Below, piece after piece: positions 54,651-64,000 of a stretch of DNA of 64,000 nucleotides (its first letter is position 1; every line of letters starts with the position of its first letter). Below the pieces are notes generated by a model. The model made no database searches. It was not told the DNA's origin and was given only the letters and a program-made list of their open reading frames with translations. The translations under genes and the position numbers were made by a program. Source of the stretch: Wielerella bovis (GTDB taxonomy: Bacteria; Pseudomonadota; Gammaproteobacteria; Burkholderiales; Neisseriaceae); contig NZ_CP092361.1 in NCBI RefSeq assembly GCF_022354465.1, positions 1,240,001 to 1,304,000 of the forward strand, read 5' to 3'.

Positions 54651-55639
54651 ATGATGACTAACCCCATAGAAATTTACCAGAGCGCGGACGGCGAAACCCA
54701 AGTTTCTGTGCGTTTTGAGCATGAAACCGTTTGGTTGTCGCAAGCGCAAATGGCGCAAGTTTTTGGTACAACAAGCGAAAATATCATCATGCACTTGAAA
54801 AATATTTTTGCGGAACAAGAATTGCAGGAACAGGCAACTACTAAGGATTTCTTAGTAGTTCGCCAAGAGGGCAATCGCCAAGTTAAACGAAACTTAAAAC
54901 ACTATAATTTAGATGCTGTGATTTCAGTGGGTTATCGTGTCAAATCCAAACACGCCACACAATTTCGCATTTGGGCGACAGCGCGACTGAAAGATTATCT
55001 GCTCAAAGGCTACGCACTCAATCAGGCGCGTTTGCGTGAAAATGCGGCTGAATTGGAACAGGCATTGGCGTTAATCCAAAAAGCCGCCGCTAGCCCTGAA
55101 TTAACGGTGGCAAGCGGACGTGGTTTGGTGGACATTGTCAGCCGTTACACGCAAACATTTTTGTGGTTGCAACAATATGACGAAGGTTTATTGAGCGAAC
55201 CGCATGGCGAACAAGACGGCAGGCTGCCTGAAATTGACGAAGCACGTTCCGCATTAGCCAATTTAAAACAACAGCTTATACAACGTGGCGAAGCCAGCGC
55301 ATTGTTTGCGATTGAACGCGAAAACGGATTGTCGGCGATTTTGGGCAATTTGGCGCAATCGGTTTTTGGCGAAGCCGCGTATCCGAGCATTGAAGCAAGG
55401 CGGCGCATTTATTATATTTTATTGTGAAAAATCATCCATTTGCCGATGGCAACAAACGAAGTGGCACGTTTTTGTTTGTGGATTTTTTGCACCGCAATGG
55501 GCGTTTGTTTAATCAACACAATCAGCCGATTATCAATGATACGGGTTTGGCGGCTTTGACTTTATTGGTGGCGGAATCTGACCCGAAACAGAAAGATGTT
55601 TTGATTAAATTGATTATGCATATGTTGCAGGCAGCCTGA
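54651..55639 (+). pseudogene. RhuM-Fic/Doc fusion gene, broken by a one-base frameshift
   Basis: Frame 1 (54651-55427) encodes the RhuM part: IEIYQSADGETQVSVRFEHE, TVWLSQAQMAQVFGTTSENI, KHYNLDAVISVGYRVKSKHA, ATARLKDYLLKGYALNQARL, then the start of a Fic fold (ASGRGLVDIVSRYTQTFLWL, FGEAAYPSIEA). After about 55396 the second frame continues exactly: KAAHLLYFIVKNHPFADGNK, RSGTFLFVDFL to 55639. The join needs one extra A (GCAAAGGCG in place of GCAAGGCG). HPFADGNKR is a Doc-type Fic motif (Lys, not Gly, before Arg), typical of phosphotransferase toxins. RhuM-Fic proteins are found in accessory and toxin-like loci. As given, the product is truncated before the catalytic motif. Confidence 0.85.
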
Positions 55640-55664
55640 AAATACATCAATAAAGGAAAAAATA

Positions 55665-56390
55665 ATGACACCAATGGACAATAAGCAATATGCTTATTTT
55701 TTAAAACGCTTACGCGAAGCGCGTTATGCAGTATTGGAAGATTCTGAAAATTTTACAGAAGTGTGTTTTGTATTGGAAGAATTAGGTGTACATCTTCTAA
55801 AAAAAGGAGAAAAGAAATCTGGGTTAAATGACTATAAGCCAAAATTTCAAGAATTACTTATTCAAGATAATGAAGTTTTAGAATTATTTAATAACCACTT
55901 TGAGAAATTGCGTCATGCAAGAAATGACCAAGCTCATCGAGGTGTATGTGCCAGAAATGCCGCTCAGCACGCTGTTAAAATCTCCATTATTTTAGAGGAA
56001 AGCATTATGTCTGCGCTAGATAAACCTAAATTGGGTCATATTATGATTGATAATGTGATTTGTGTAGAAGAATATACAAAATTAGCTAAAATTAGAGAAT
56101 TAATGTTGCGTTATTCATTCTCCTATATTCCTTATTGTAGTGAGGGAAAATATTATCTTTTATCTGATTTCTATATCGCAGAATTATGGAATAGCTATTC
56201 AATAAATGAAAGATATACCAAATCAATTCAAGAAATTATTAAAGAAAAAAATAAATCATTAAAGGAAATGAAATACTTTGAATTTAATACAGAATTAGAT
56301 GGTTTTCAAATTCCCGATAAACCTATTTTAATTTATCAAAATAGCCCAGATAATATCGTTGGCATTTTAACGCCATTTGATTTTTTATAA
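55665..56390 (+). CDS. Putative HEPN-like/CBS-like two-domain protein
   Basis: A 241 aa soluble protein, very AT-rich compared with neighbours. The N-terminal half (about residues 1-115) is helical; LRHARNDQAHRGVC contains R-N-D-Q-A-H, which fits the RX4-6H signature of HEPN ribonucleases, with the usual polar residue after Arg. The C-terminal half has two beta-alpha units, VICVEEYTKLAKIRELMLRY then YIPYCSEGKYYLLSDFYIAE, and PILIYQNSPDNIVGILTPFD; GILTPFD is a typical CBS ending. I infer HEPN-CBS from motifs only. It follows a broken RhuM-Fic gene. A toxin, RNA-targeting or nucleotide-sensing role is possible but unshown. AAGGAAAA precedes the ATG. Confidence 0.6.
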   Translation: MTPMDNKQYAYFLKRLREARYAVLEDSENFTEVCFVLEELGVHLLKKGEKKSGLNDYKPKFQELLIQDNEVLELFNNHFEKLRHARNDQAHRGVCARNAAQHAVKISIILEESIMSALDKPKLGHIMIDNVICVEEYTKLAKIRELMLRYSFSYIPYCSEGKYYLLSDFYIAELWNSYSINERYTKSIQEIIKEKNKSLKEMKYFEFNTELDGFQIPDKPILIYQNSPDNIVGILTPFDFL

Positions 56391-56461
56391 AATTTAATAT
56401 TCGCTGGACGCGTAGTTCTTTTCAGGCAGCCTGAAAATTCCCAATTTCTTATTTTTATTAA

Positions 56462-57778
<1,317 letters not shown>

Positions 57779-57796
57779 TTTTTGATACAAAATAGT

Positions 57797-57841
57797 TCAG
57801 GCAGCCTGAAAGTGGGGAAAATCCGTTTTCAGGCTGCCTAT
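57797..57841 (+). terminator. DUS-pair terminator of purA
   Basis: AGGCAGCCTGAA (57799-57810) and TTCAGGCTGCCT (57828-57839) separated by 17 bases, about 20 bases after the purA stop. Confidence 0.65.
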
Positions 57842-57890
57842 TTATATCTGAAACTGCTACAATCGCCCTACTCTATTTCAAGGAATATCT

Positions 57891-58505
57891 ATGTTTACAG
57901 GCATTGTACAAGGCATGGGGCAACTCATCGCCATTCATCAACCCAGCGCAGATTTTCGCAGCCACACGGTCGCACTACCCGAACACATGGCGTATGATTT
58001 GCAAATCGGCGCATCCATCGCCAACAACGGCTGCTGCCTAACCATTACCCAAATTGATGGACGAAATGTCCAATTTGATTTAATGGCAGAAACCCTTGCC
58101 AAAACCAATTTAGGTAGCCTGAAAATCGGCGATAACATCAATTTGGAACGCGCCGCACGTTTTGGCGATGAAATTGGTGGACATGTGATGAGCGGACATA
58201 TCATCACGCAAACAGAAATCGTGCGCATAGAACAATCCGAGCATAATCGAACGCTATTTTTCAGGCTGCCTGATGAGATTGCCGCTTATATTTTACCCAA
58301 AGGTTTCATTGGTTTAGATGGTTGCAGCCTAACCATCGGCGATGTAACGCACGATGAATTTAACGTTCATCTTATTCCCGAAACCTTGCAACGCACTTTA
58401 TTCGGCACGCGCCAAGTGGGCGATAAAATCAACGTGGAAATTGACGCACAAACGCAAGCCATTGTGGATACGGTGCAGCGTGTTTTGGCAGCGCAGAAAA
58501 TTTAA
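57891..58505 (+). CDS. ribE: Riboflavin synthase alpha chain
   Basis: Dismutates two lumazines to riboflavin. Two lumazine-binding repeats: MFTGIVQGMGQLIAIH at the start of the first and GGHVMSGHIITQTEIVRIEQ at the start of the second; NGCCLTITQIDGR and GLDGCSLTIGDVTHDEFNVH are the matching active-site strands. 204 aa is normal. Coding DUS read as GSLKIG and FFRLPDE. AAGGAAT precedes the ATG. No FMN riboswitch is seen upstream. Also named ribC in some species. Confidence 0.94.
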   Translation: MFTGIVQGMGQLIAIHQPSADFRSHTVALPEHMAYDLQIGASIANNGCCLTITQIDGRNVQFDLMAETLAKTNLGSLKIGDNINLERAARFGDEIGGHVMSGHIITQTEIVRIEQSEHNRTLFFRLPDEIAAYILPKGFIGLDGCSLTIGDVTHDEFNVHLIPETLQRTLFGTRQVGDKINVEIDAQTQAIVDTVQRVLAAQKI

Positions 58506-58509
58506 TCAT

Positions 58510-58552
58510 CACAGGCAGCCTGAAATATTCCGCTATTTTCAGGCTGCCTTAT
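58510..58552 (+). terminator. DUS-pair terminator of ribE
   Basis: AGGCAGCCTGAA near 58513 and TTCAGGCTGCCT at about 58538-58549, a few bases after the ribE stop. Confidence 0.65.
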
Positions 58553-58565
58553 TTGTTTACCCAAA

Positions 58566-58776
58566 TATAGTCGTTTCAAATAAAAATAATACAGCGTTGT
58601 CGGCTCCCTTATTACTATAGTAAAGTAAAATAAGAAAGATGCAAGGCGACCACGCCCGCCGTGTACATCTAGTACATAAGGGCGTAGGCAACGAAGCAGA
58701 TTTCTTATTTTAATTTACTATAGATGTACACGGCGGTCGCTGCCACCTTGTCTTATTTCTATTTTAAACGACTATA
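58566..58776. repeat. Correia-like MITE (outer), split by a second MITE
   Basis: Left part from TATAGTCGTTTCAAATAAAA to CGGCTCCCTTATTAC, and right part from GATGTACACGGCGGTCGCTG to ATTTTAAACGACTATA. Without the inner element it is a normal TATAGTCGTTT-class element of about 104 bp. The break is at the TA in the GTAC-type centre. Confidence 0.85.
58616..58722. repeat. Correia-like MITE (inner), nested insertion
   Basis: 107 bp from TATAGTAAAGTAAAATAAGA to TTTAATTTACTATA, core AAGGCGACCACGCCCGCCGT, GTACATCTAGTACATAAGG. Same class as 23386-23491. It sits in the middle of the outer element with a duplicated TA at the junctions, a clean sign of transposition. Confidence 0.88.
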
Positions 58777-58875
58777 AATCATCAGCAAAAAGCAGCCTGA
58801 AACATTGTCAGAACCAATATTTTATGGCTAAATCTACCACCATTTCAGACCATTTTTACATTCAAGGACAACATC

Positions 58876-60126
58876 ATGCAAAATCACATTACCCAAATCG
58901 CCACCCAAGCCAAAACGGCTTTCTATCAACTCGCCCACGCCGACAGTGCAGCCAAAAACAACGCTTTGGTTTTGCTGGCAAATTTAATTGAACAACACGA
59001 AACCACGCTGCTTGCCGCCAACGCAAAAGATGTGGAACACGCGCAACAAAAAGGTTTGGATGCCGCTATGATTGACCGTTTAAAAATCACATCAGGCAGC
59101 CTGAAAAACATGCGCGAAGGTTTGTTGCAAATTGTCGCATTGCCTGACCCTGTCGGCGAAATGGACGAATTTCGTTTGCGCCCCAATGGTTTACGCATCG
59201 GTAAAATGCGCGTACCGCTGGGTGTGATTGGCATGATTTACGAAGCTCGCCCAAATGTAACCATTGATGCAGCGGCATTATGTTTGAAATCGGGCAATGC
59301 GTGTATTTTGCGCGGCGGCAGCGAGGCATTTCACACCAATTTGGCATTGGCAAAATTGATTCAACAGGCTTTGCGCGAGACAGGGCTGCCTGAACACGCC
59401 GTATGTTTTGTGGAAGATACCGACCGACAGCACGTTGGCGATATGTTGCAAGCGGTTGATTTAATTGATGTGATTATTCCTCGTGGCGGCAAAAGTTTGG
59501 TGGCGCGTGTGGCACAAGAAGCGCGTGTACCTGTGATTAAACATTTGGACGGCATTTGCCACGTTTATATTGATGAATTTGCCGATAAAAACAAAGCCTT
59601 GCAAATTGCTTTCAACGCCAAAACATCGCGTTACGGAACATGTAACACGATGGAAACTTTGCTAATCCACACCAAACGCGCGGCGGAAATTTTGCCCGAA
59701 TTGGCAAATTTGTATGCCAAAAAAGGCGTGGAATTGCGCGGCTGCCTGAAAACGCGCGATATTTTGTCGCATATTCAGGCTGCCACCGAAGAAGATTGGG
59801 ATACCGAATACCTTGCGCCCGTGTTGTCCATTAAAGTGGTGGCGGATTTTGACGAAGCTGTGGCACACATTAACCAACACGGCAGCCATCACACCGACAG
59901 CATTGTTACCGAAAATTACACCTTGGCGAACCAATTTTTGCGCTTGGTGGACAGTTCCAGCGTGATGGTCAATGTGTCAACGCGCTTTGCCGATGGTTTT
60001 GAATACGGTTTAGGTGCGGAAATCGGCATTTCTACGGATAAAATTCATGTGCGAGGCCCTGTGGGTTTGCACGGTTTGACATCGCAAAAATGGGTGGTGT
60101 TGGGTGATGGACAAATTCGTGTTTAA
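58876..60126 (+). CDS. proA: Gamma-glutamyl phosphate reductase
   Basis: Second enzyme of proline synthesis; reduces glutamyl-5-phosphate with NADPH. Aldehyde dehydrogenase fold: [13 protein letters not shown] start, [57 protein letters not shown], and the catalytic Cys in [34 protein letters not shown] is near the end. 416 aa is normal. Coding DUS give SGSLKNM and [17 protein letters not shown] precedes the ATG. proB is elsewhere in the window. Confidence 0.95.
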   Translation: MQNHITQIATQAKTAFYQLAHADSAAKNNALVLLANLIEQHETTLLAANAKDVEHAQQKGLDAAMIDRLKITSGSLKNMREGLLQIVALPDPVGEMDEFRLRPNGLRIGKMRVPLGVIGMIYEARPNVTIDAAALCLKSGNACILRGGSEAFHTNLALAKLIQQALRETGLPEHAVCFVEDTDRQHVGDMLQAVDLIDVIIPRGGKSLVARVAQEARVPVIKHLDGICHVYIDEFADKNKALQIAFNAKTSRYGTCNTMETLLIHTKRAAEILPELANLYAKKGVELRGCLKTRDILSHIQAATEEDWDTEYLAPVLSIKVVADFDEAVAHINQHGSHHTDSIVTENYTLANQFLRLVDSSSVMVNVSTRFADGFEYGLGAEIGISTDKIHVRGPVGLHGLTSQKWVVLGDGQIRV

Positions 60127-60241
60127 AATCAAATAATTTACTTTTTAGGCTGCCTGAAAATCATTGAATGTAACATGGTTTTTGTTATATTAAAATCAAT
60201 GCTTTCAGGCAGCCTGAAAATATCTCAAAAAGGAAAAAAAC

Positions 60242-61165
60242 ATGATTAAAATCCAGCAGTTAAATTTCCATTACGATGTGCGCCAAGTGTTACACGACAT
60301 CAATTTGCAATTGGACACAGGCAGCATTACGGGCTTGATTGGTCCAAACGGTGCGGGCAAATCCACTTTGATGCGCTGCATGGCAGGATTGGAAAATCCC
60401 AGTTCAGGTACGGTGTTGCTCAATGGCAAGCCCATTTTGGACAATCCACGCGCCAGTTTCGCGCAATTGGGCTATCTGCCTGATTTATTTGGGCTGCCTG
60501 AAGGTTTGACGGTGTTGCAATGTTTGACTTATGCCGCCAAAGCGCGTGGCGTGTCCGATGAAATGATGCATGAAGCAGTGGTCGGTACGGTGGAAAAATT
60601 GGGGTTGCGCGACAAAATCCATCACAAAGTCAGCGCATTATCGCGCGGACAAAAACAACGTGTGGGCATTGGGCAAGTGATTGTGCATCAGCCGAAATTT
60701 TTGCTATTGGACGAACCTGCGAGCGGTCTTGACCCTGAAGCACGGCACGAATTGTCGCTGTTGCTGCTGGATTTGAAAGCAAGTGGCATGACCATTTTGG
60801 TTTCCAGCCATATTTTGTCGGAGCTGGACGAATATTGCACGCACATGCTGGTTATTAGGGATGGGCGCATTCAGGCGCATCAGGCTTTGCACGATGACAA
60901 TCCGAATCAACAAACGGTATTGCTGAAATTTTTCAGGCTGCCTGAAAATGGGTTAAATAAACTTCAAGAAATTGATTTAATAGAAAGTTATCAGGAAAAA
61001 GACGATGGTGTGTGGGTGAAATTGGCGCAGGGTGAAGCGGAACGGGTGGCATTGTTGCGCGAATTGGTGGCGCGTGATTTGCCTGTTTGCGAAATGCAGC
61101 CTGTGAAAACCACGCTGCTGCAAAGTTATCAAGATAGCTTGAATATCCACAAAGGAGAAGTGTGA
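60242..61165 (+). CDS. ABC transporter ATP-binding protein
   Basis: A 307 aa ATPase subunit of an ABC-2-type exporter. Walker A GPNGAGKSTLMRCMAGLE, Q-loop near AQLGYLPDLFGLPEGLTV, signature LSRGQKQRVGIGQV, Walker B FLLLDEPASGLDPEARHEL and switch VSSHILSELDEYC. The C-terminal tail (about residues 215-307) is typical of multidrug or antibiotic-type ABC ATPases. The substrate is unknown. Its stop overlaps the start of the permease gene by one base (TGATG), so they work as a pair. AGGAAAAA precedes the ATG. Confidence 0.9.
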   Translation: MIKIQQLNFHYDVRQVLHDINLQLDTGSITGLIGPNGAGKSTLMRCMAGLENPSSGTVLLNGKPILDNPRASFAQLGYLPDLFGLPEGLTVLQCLTYAAKARGVSDEMMHEAVVGTVEKLGLRDKIHHKVSALSRGQKQRVGIGQVIVHQPKFLLLDEPASGLDPEARHELSLLLLDLKASGMTILVSSHILSELDEYCTHMLVIRDGRIQAHQALHDDNPNQQTVLLKFFRLPENGLNKLQEIDLIESYQEKDDGVWVKLAQGEAERVALLRELVARDLPVCEMQPVKTTLLQSYQDSLNIHKGEV

Positions 61166-62241
61166 TGAGTGAAATCAAATTACCAAAAATTCATGTCAAT
61201 GCGGAATTTCAACGCCTGTGGTGGACAAATGTGCGTTGGGGCTTGATTGTGGGGGTGGTGCTGGTGTTTGCGCTGTTTGCGTTTGCCAAGCCTGAGTATC
61301 GTGATTGGGGACGGCATTTTTCTGCAATGGGTGGCACGACCATGATGTTATCTGCTTTGGCAGGTTATATTTTGTTGGAACGCAGCCTGAAACAAGATGT
61401 GAGCGCAAATGCGTTTGACCAATTGCGCATGTCGTCTTTATCGGTATGGCAAATGGCTTGGTCGCGCATCATTGTTGCGCCTATGATGGCGTGGGTGGTG
61501 TTTGTTTTGGGTTTGTTGGCGATGCTGTTGGGCAAAAAATTGGAGGATGGCACAACATGGACGGCTGTGGCGATTTTATTGACATTGCCATTTCTTGCAT
61601 GGGGCGTAGCATGTCTGGTGCTGGCAAATGCTTTACCTGTGCGACAAAATAAACAACGCTGGAATGGTTCATTGGTGCAAGTTGTTTTGCTGTATATCAT
61701 CGGTGCAAGATGGATGGATTATTGGGGAAATGCCTTGCGCGACATCAAATCCAACCAAATGACTGGCATCCATATCGCTATTATGTTTGTAATTTTTGCG
61801 GCAATGGCAAGCGTGTTTGTATGGGCGCGAATGGCAAATGTGTTGCATTTAAAAAATGTGGCCAAAATTTATGCCGTGTTAGCGGTGTGCGCACCTGTGC
61901 TGGCATGGTGGTCGTTGGGCAATATGCAAACGGCAGCAGCAACGGCAACTTTGATTTATGGCGGTTTGACTTTGGCTTCTGTGGCAATGCAAGGTATGGA
62001 AATCAATCGTTTCAGGCTGCCTGTTTGGGCTTTGACAGCGCCTTTGGGTATTTGGGCAGCAATCATGTTGCAATCATTTGATGTTGTATTGATTTGGTGG
62101 CAAATAGCAGCGTTTATGGTGATTGTGCGAGTTTGTACTTATTTGCGCTTGGGGGTAAACTCGGTTACGGTGGCATTGGCAACGTATTTATTAGTACTTT
62201 TTTTGTGGACAACAATTACCTCTAACTACATGGGATATTGA
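61165..62241 (+). CDS. ABC transporter permease
   Basis: A 358 aa integral membrane protein with about eight membrane segments, for example WGLIVGVVLVFALFAFAKPE, TMMLSALAGYILLERSL, IIVAPMMAWVVFVLGLLAML, AVAILLTLPFLAWGVACLVL, GIHIAIMFVIFAAMASVFVW and TVALATYLLVLFLWTTI. It partners the ATPase directly upstream. AGGAG lies 8 bases before ATG 61165; a GTG at 61162 is possible. The substrate cannot be told from sequence. The gene is followed by a DUS and decayed repeats, so the transporter is a two-gene unit. Confidence 0.85.
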   Translation: MSEIKLPKIHVNAEFQRLWWTNVRWGLIVGVVLVFALFAFAKPEYRDWGRHFSAMGGTTMMLSALAGYILLERSLKQDVSANAFDQLRMSSLSVWQMAWSRIIVAPMMAWVVFVLGLLAMLLGKKLEDGTTWTAVAILLTLPFLAWGVACLVLANALPVRQNKQRWNGSLVQVVLLYIIGARWMDYWGNALRDIKSNQMTGIHIAIMFVIFAAMASVFVWARMANVLHLKNVAKIYAVLAVCAPVLAWWSLGNMQTAAATATLIYGGLTLASVAMQGMEINRFRLPVWALTAPLGIWAAIMLQSFDVVLIWWQIAAFMVIVRVCTYLRLGVNSVTVALATYLLVLFLWTTITSNYMGY

Positions 62242-62684
62242 CCATTCAAAAAGATTATTTTTCAGGCTGCCTGCAAATTTAGGCAGTCTGAATTAAGTTT
62301 TGTAAAGGTTTCCGCTATTCAGTTTTTGTAGAAAATATAGCCATTTAAAATAAAAATAATACAGCGTTACCAGCCTCCTGATATGTGATTTACAACTGCG
62401 ACCATTGTTGTCTCATCTTAAATTTCTATTTTTAACACCCATCTATTGCAGTTATGCCACAATTTTTCCTTTCAGGCTGCCTAAAATGATAAAAATCTCC
62501 GTTAATGACTATATAAGAATGTATTTTTTTACACAACAATTTGACTAGCGTTAAATTTCAATAAAATAACCTTTTGCAGACTATTGTGCTTTAAAGTGAG
62601 CTAGATTATGATAATAATATGGCTAGCTAAACTTTGCGCGTTTAGCCACCCTATCCAATATGACTCATTTATAAAGGAATCGTT
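62242..62684. other. Intergenic region upstream of the Lrp-type gene
   Basis: 443 bp without a gene. ATAGCCATTTAAAATAAAAA followed by TAATACAGCGTTACC at 62337-62440 is a decayed TATAGTCGTTT-class MITE. GTTTTGTAAAGGTTTCC near 62296 is an arm of the GCAAAGGTTTC family. DUS remain near 62263 and 62472. The stretch around 62580-62680 should carry the promoter. Confidence 0.55.
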
Positions 62685-63164
62685 ATGCAATCAACCGTTG
62701 TTTTAGATAAAACAGACCTAAAAATCTTGCAAGTATTGCAAGAAAATGGACGTTTGAGCAATGTGGAATTATCCGAACGCGTGGCATTATCCCCCTCCCC
62801 TTGCTTGCGCCGCTTAAAACAGCTAGAAGACAGCGGTGTGATTCGTCAATATGCAGCCTTATTGTCGCCAACTGCATTAAATTTAGGTTTACAAGTCATC
62901 ATCCGTGTAACCACCGATAAATCAGTTGAAGCTCGCGCCGAATTTGCCGAAGCCGTGCAATCGTGGCAAGAAGTTTTAAGCTGTTTCGCACTAACAGGTG
63001 AAGCAGATTATTTATTACATGCGTTTTTCACTGATATGAACGCATTTTCTCATTTCATTATGAACGTCTTGTTATCACACAATGGCGTAGTGGATGCCAA
63101 ATCTAGTTTTGTATTAAAAGAAGTGAAAAGCACCACTTCCCTACCCTTAACACATTTAGGCTAA
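62685..63164 (+). CDS. Lrp/AsnC-family transcription regulator
   Basis: A 159 aa feast/famine regulator that binds DNA as an octamer and senses amino acids. The N-terminal HTH is LDKTDLKILQVLQENGRLSN, VELSERVALSPSPCLRRLKQ and LEDSGVIRQYAALLSP; the C-terminal RAM domain starts at NLGLQVIIRVTTDKSVEARA and includes CFALTGEADYLLHAFFTDM. AAAGGAAT precedes the ATG. A homologue in Neisseria meningitidis controls stationary-phase and nutrient genes; the same role here is inferred. It is monocistronic with a terminator. Confidence 0.92.
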   Translation: MQSTVVLDKTDLKILQVLQENGRLSNVELSERVALSPSPCLRRLKQLEDSGVIRQYAALLSPTALNLGLQVIIRVTTDKSVEARAEFAEAVQSWQEVLSCFALTGEADYLLHAFFTDMNAFSHFIMNVLLSHNGVVDAKSSFVLKEVKSTTSLPLTHLG

Positions 63165-63175
63165 TCATGATTCAT

Positions 63176-63215
63176 AACCGTAAATCGTTCTCGTTTTACG
63201 GTTGCCTTTATTTTA
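63176..63215 (+). terminator. Terminator of the Lrp-type gene
   Basis: AACCGTAAA (63176-63184) pairs with TTTACGGTT (63195-63203), followed by GCCTTTATTTTA, 12 bases after the stop. Confidence 0.8.
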
Positions 63216-63345
63216 TCTAAGCAAATTACGCGTGGTTAATTTTTATTCATCTATCCTTTTCAGGCTGCCTGAAACTTCTATTTTGCGGTATACTTCGCGC
63301 CCCACGCACATCTTATCTATGAAAATATTAAGAGAATAATAAATT

Positions 63346-64000
63346 ATGAGTGAACAAGAAAAAAATTGCTCGTTTTGTGGTAAAACAGAGCAAGAAGTCA
63401 ATCATTTAATTGAAGGCGAAAGCGATGTCTTCATCTGCAACGAATGCGTAGCAGCTTGCGGTTCACTACTGGTTGCCAACACCACCACAAACAGTCAAGA
63501 CAATAAAACTGTTGATTTTGATGCAAGCTCTCCTCTACCCACACCAGCCGAGTTGGTTGCACAATTAAACGACCACGTGATTGGTCAAGAACAAGCCAAA
63601 AAATCCCTTGCTGTCGCCGTGTACAATCACTACAAACGCTTACGCCAGCCCAATCAAGCGGATAACGTAGAATTATCCAAATCCAATATTTTGCTGATTG
63701 GCCCGACTGGTTCAGGCAAAACTTTATTGGCACAATCGTTGGCGCGTAAATTGAACGTGCCATTTGCCATGGCAGATGCCACCACTTTAACCGAAGCGGG
63801 TTATGTCGGCGAAGATGTGGAAAACATCATCACTAAATTGTTAGGCAAATGCGAATTTGATGTGGAAAAAGCTCAACGCGGCATTGTGTACATTGACGAA
63901 ATTGACAAAATTTCACGCAAATCCGACAACCCGTCCATCACGCGCGATGTATCAGGCGAAGGCGTGCAACAAGCCTTGTTGAAATTGATTGAAGGCACCA
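63346..64000 (+). CDS. clpX: ClpX ATPase, N-terminal part (cut by window edge)
   Basis: Unfoldase subunit of the ClpXP protease. The frame is open from ATG 63346 to the window end (about 218 residues). The N-terminal zinc domain has [11 protein letters not shown] (Cys8, Cys11) and [10 protein letters not shown]. The AAA+ domain follows with [20 protein letters not shown], Walker [35 protein letters not shown] and Walker [17 protein letters not shown] lies upstream of the start. clpP, which often precedes clpX, is not here; an Lrp-type gene is upstream. Confidence 0.95.
   Translation, partial: MSEQEKNCSFCGKTEQEVNHLIEGESDVFICNECVAACGSLLVANTTTNSQDNKTVDFDASSPLPTPAELVAQLNDHVIGQEQAKKSLAVAVYNHYKRLRQPNQADNVELSKSNILLIGPTGSGKTLLAQSLARKLNVPFAMADATTLTEAGYVGEDVENIITKLLGKCEFDVEKAQRGIVYIDEIDKISRKSDNPSITRDVSGEGVQQALLKLIEGT

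Noticed and set aside
54651..55427. Programmed frameshift or phase variation in the RhuM-Fic gene
   Set aside because: The break lies in a short A run (two or three bases) without a slippery heptamer or a long repeat tract; simple deletion is more likely.

Overview
The window is a stretch of core chromosome from a low-GC member of the Neisseriaceae, most likely Kingella or a close relative. The main evidence is the 12-mer AGGCAGCCTGAA, which recurs very often on both strands. It is the Kingella-type dialect of the Neisseriaceae DNA uptake sequence (DUS). Palindromic MITEs related to Neisseria Correia elements, a pilS/pilR pair, pilU, comP, tbpBA, slam, NsrR and two cytochromes c (c4 and c5-like) agree with this. 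The genus call rests on the DUS dialect and gene content only. No rRNA, CRISPR array, complete prophage or autonomous transposase gene was seen.

Layout. 1-2.4 kb: end of pilS, then pilR and glnB. 2.5-10.8 kb (minus strand): trmJ, amiC-tsaE, an nfsA-like nitroreductase, a small S4 protein, an exported YwqK-like protein, grxB, a lytic transglycosylase and a second nitroreductase. 11-16.7 kb: a TauE/SafE-type membrane protein, a repeat cluster, pilU, an ADP-ribosylglycohydrolase, folP, a META lipoprotein, a hemerythrin-like protein and tRNA-Arg(CCG). 16.9-25.2 kb: a diheme cytochrome, then an iron-acquisition locus transcribed leftward as slam, tbpB, tbpA with Fur-like boxes. 25.2-33.2 kb: a DUF3482 GTPase with a DUF456 protein, a PHP phosphoesterase, an XRE regulator, ackA, a C69 dipeptidase and a Tat-exported FAD protein. 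33.8-39.2 kb: nsrR and a haem cluster (hemC, a lipoprotein gene, hemD, hemX, hemY). 39.4-44.7 kb: an rRNA pseudouridine synthase, ilvB-ilvH, a pilin gene coupled to comP, and the SRP RNA. 44.8-53.4 kb: resB, cytochrome c4, engB, a histidine-rich protein, tyrS, proB, tRNA-Phe and hisZ. 53.4-56.4 kb: an accessory islet between hisZ and purA. 56.5-64 kb: purA, ribE, proA, a two-gene ABC transporter, an Lrp-type regulator and the start of clpX.

How the genes work together. ComP is the family known to bind DUS at the cell surface, so its gene sits inside a window packed with its presumed ligand. PilS/PilR and PilU belong to the same type IV pilus and competence machinery. TbpB needs Slam for surface display and TbpA for iron import, and the three genes form one locus. 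Cytochrome c4, the c5-like diheme cytochrome and ResB belong to respiration and cytochrome c maturation, and NsrR to nitric oxide sensing.

The most unusual part is the hisZ-purA islet. It holds a decayed gene fragment, a RhuM-Fic gene broken by one missing base, and an intact AT-rich gene that I read as a HEPN-like domain joined to a CBS-like domain. Also notable are at least three terminal-repeat classes of Correia-like MITEs, one of which has inserted into another with a TA duplication.
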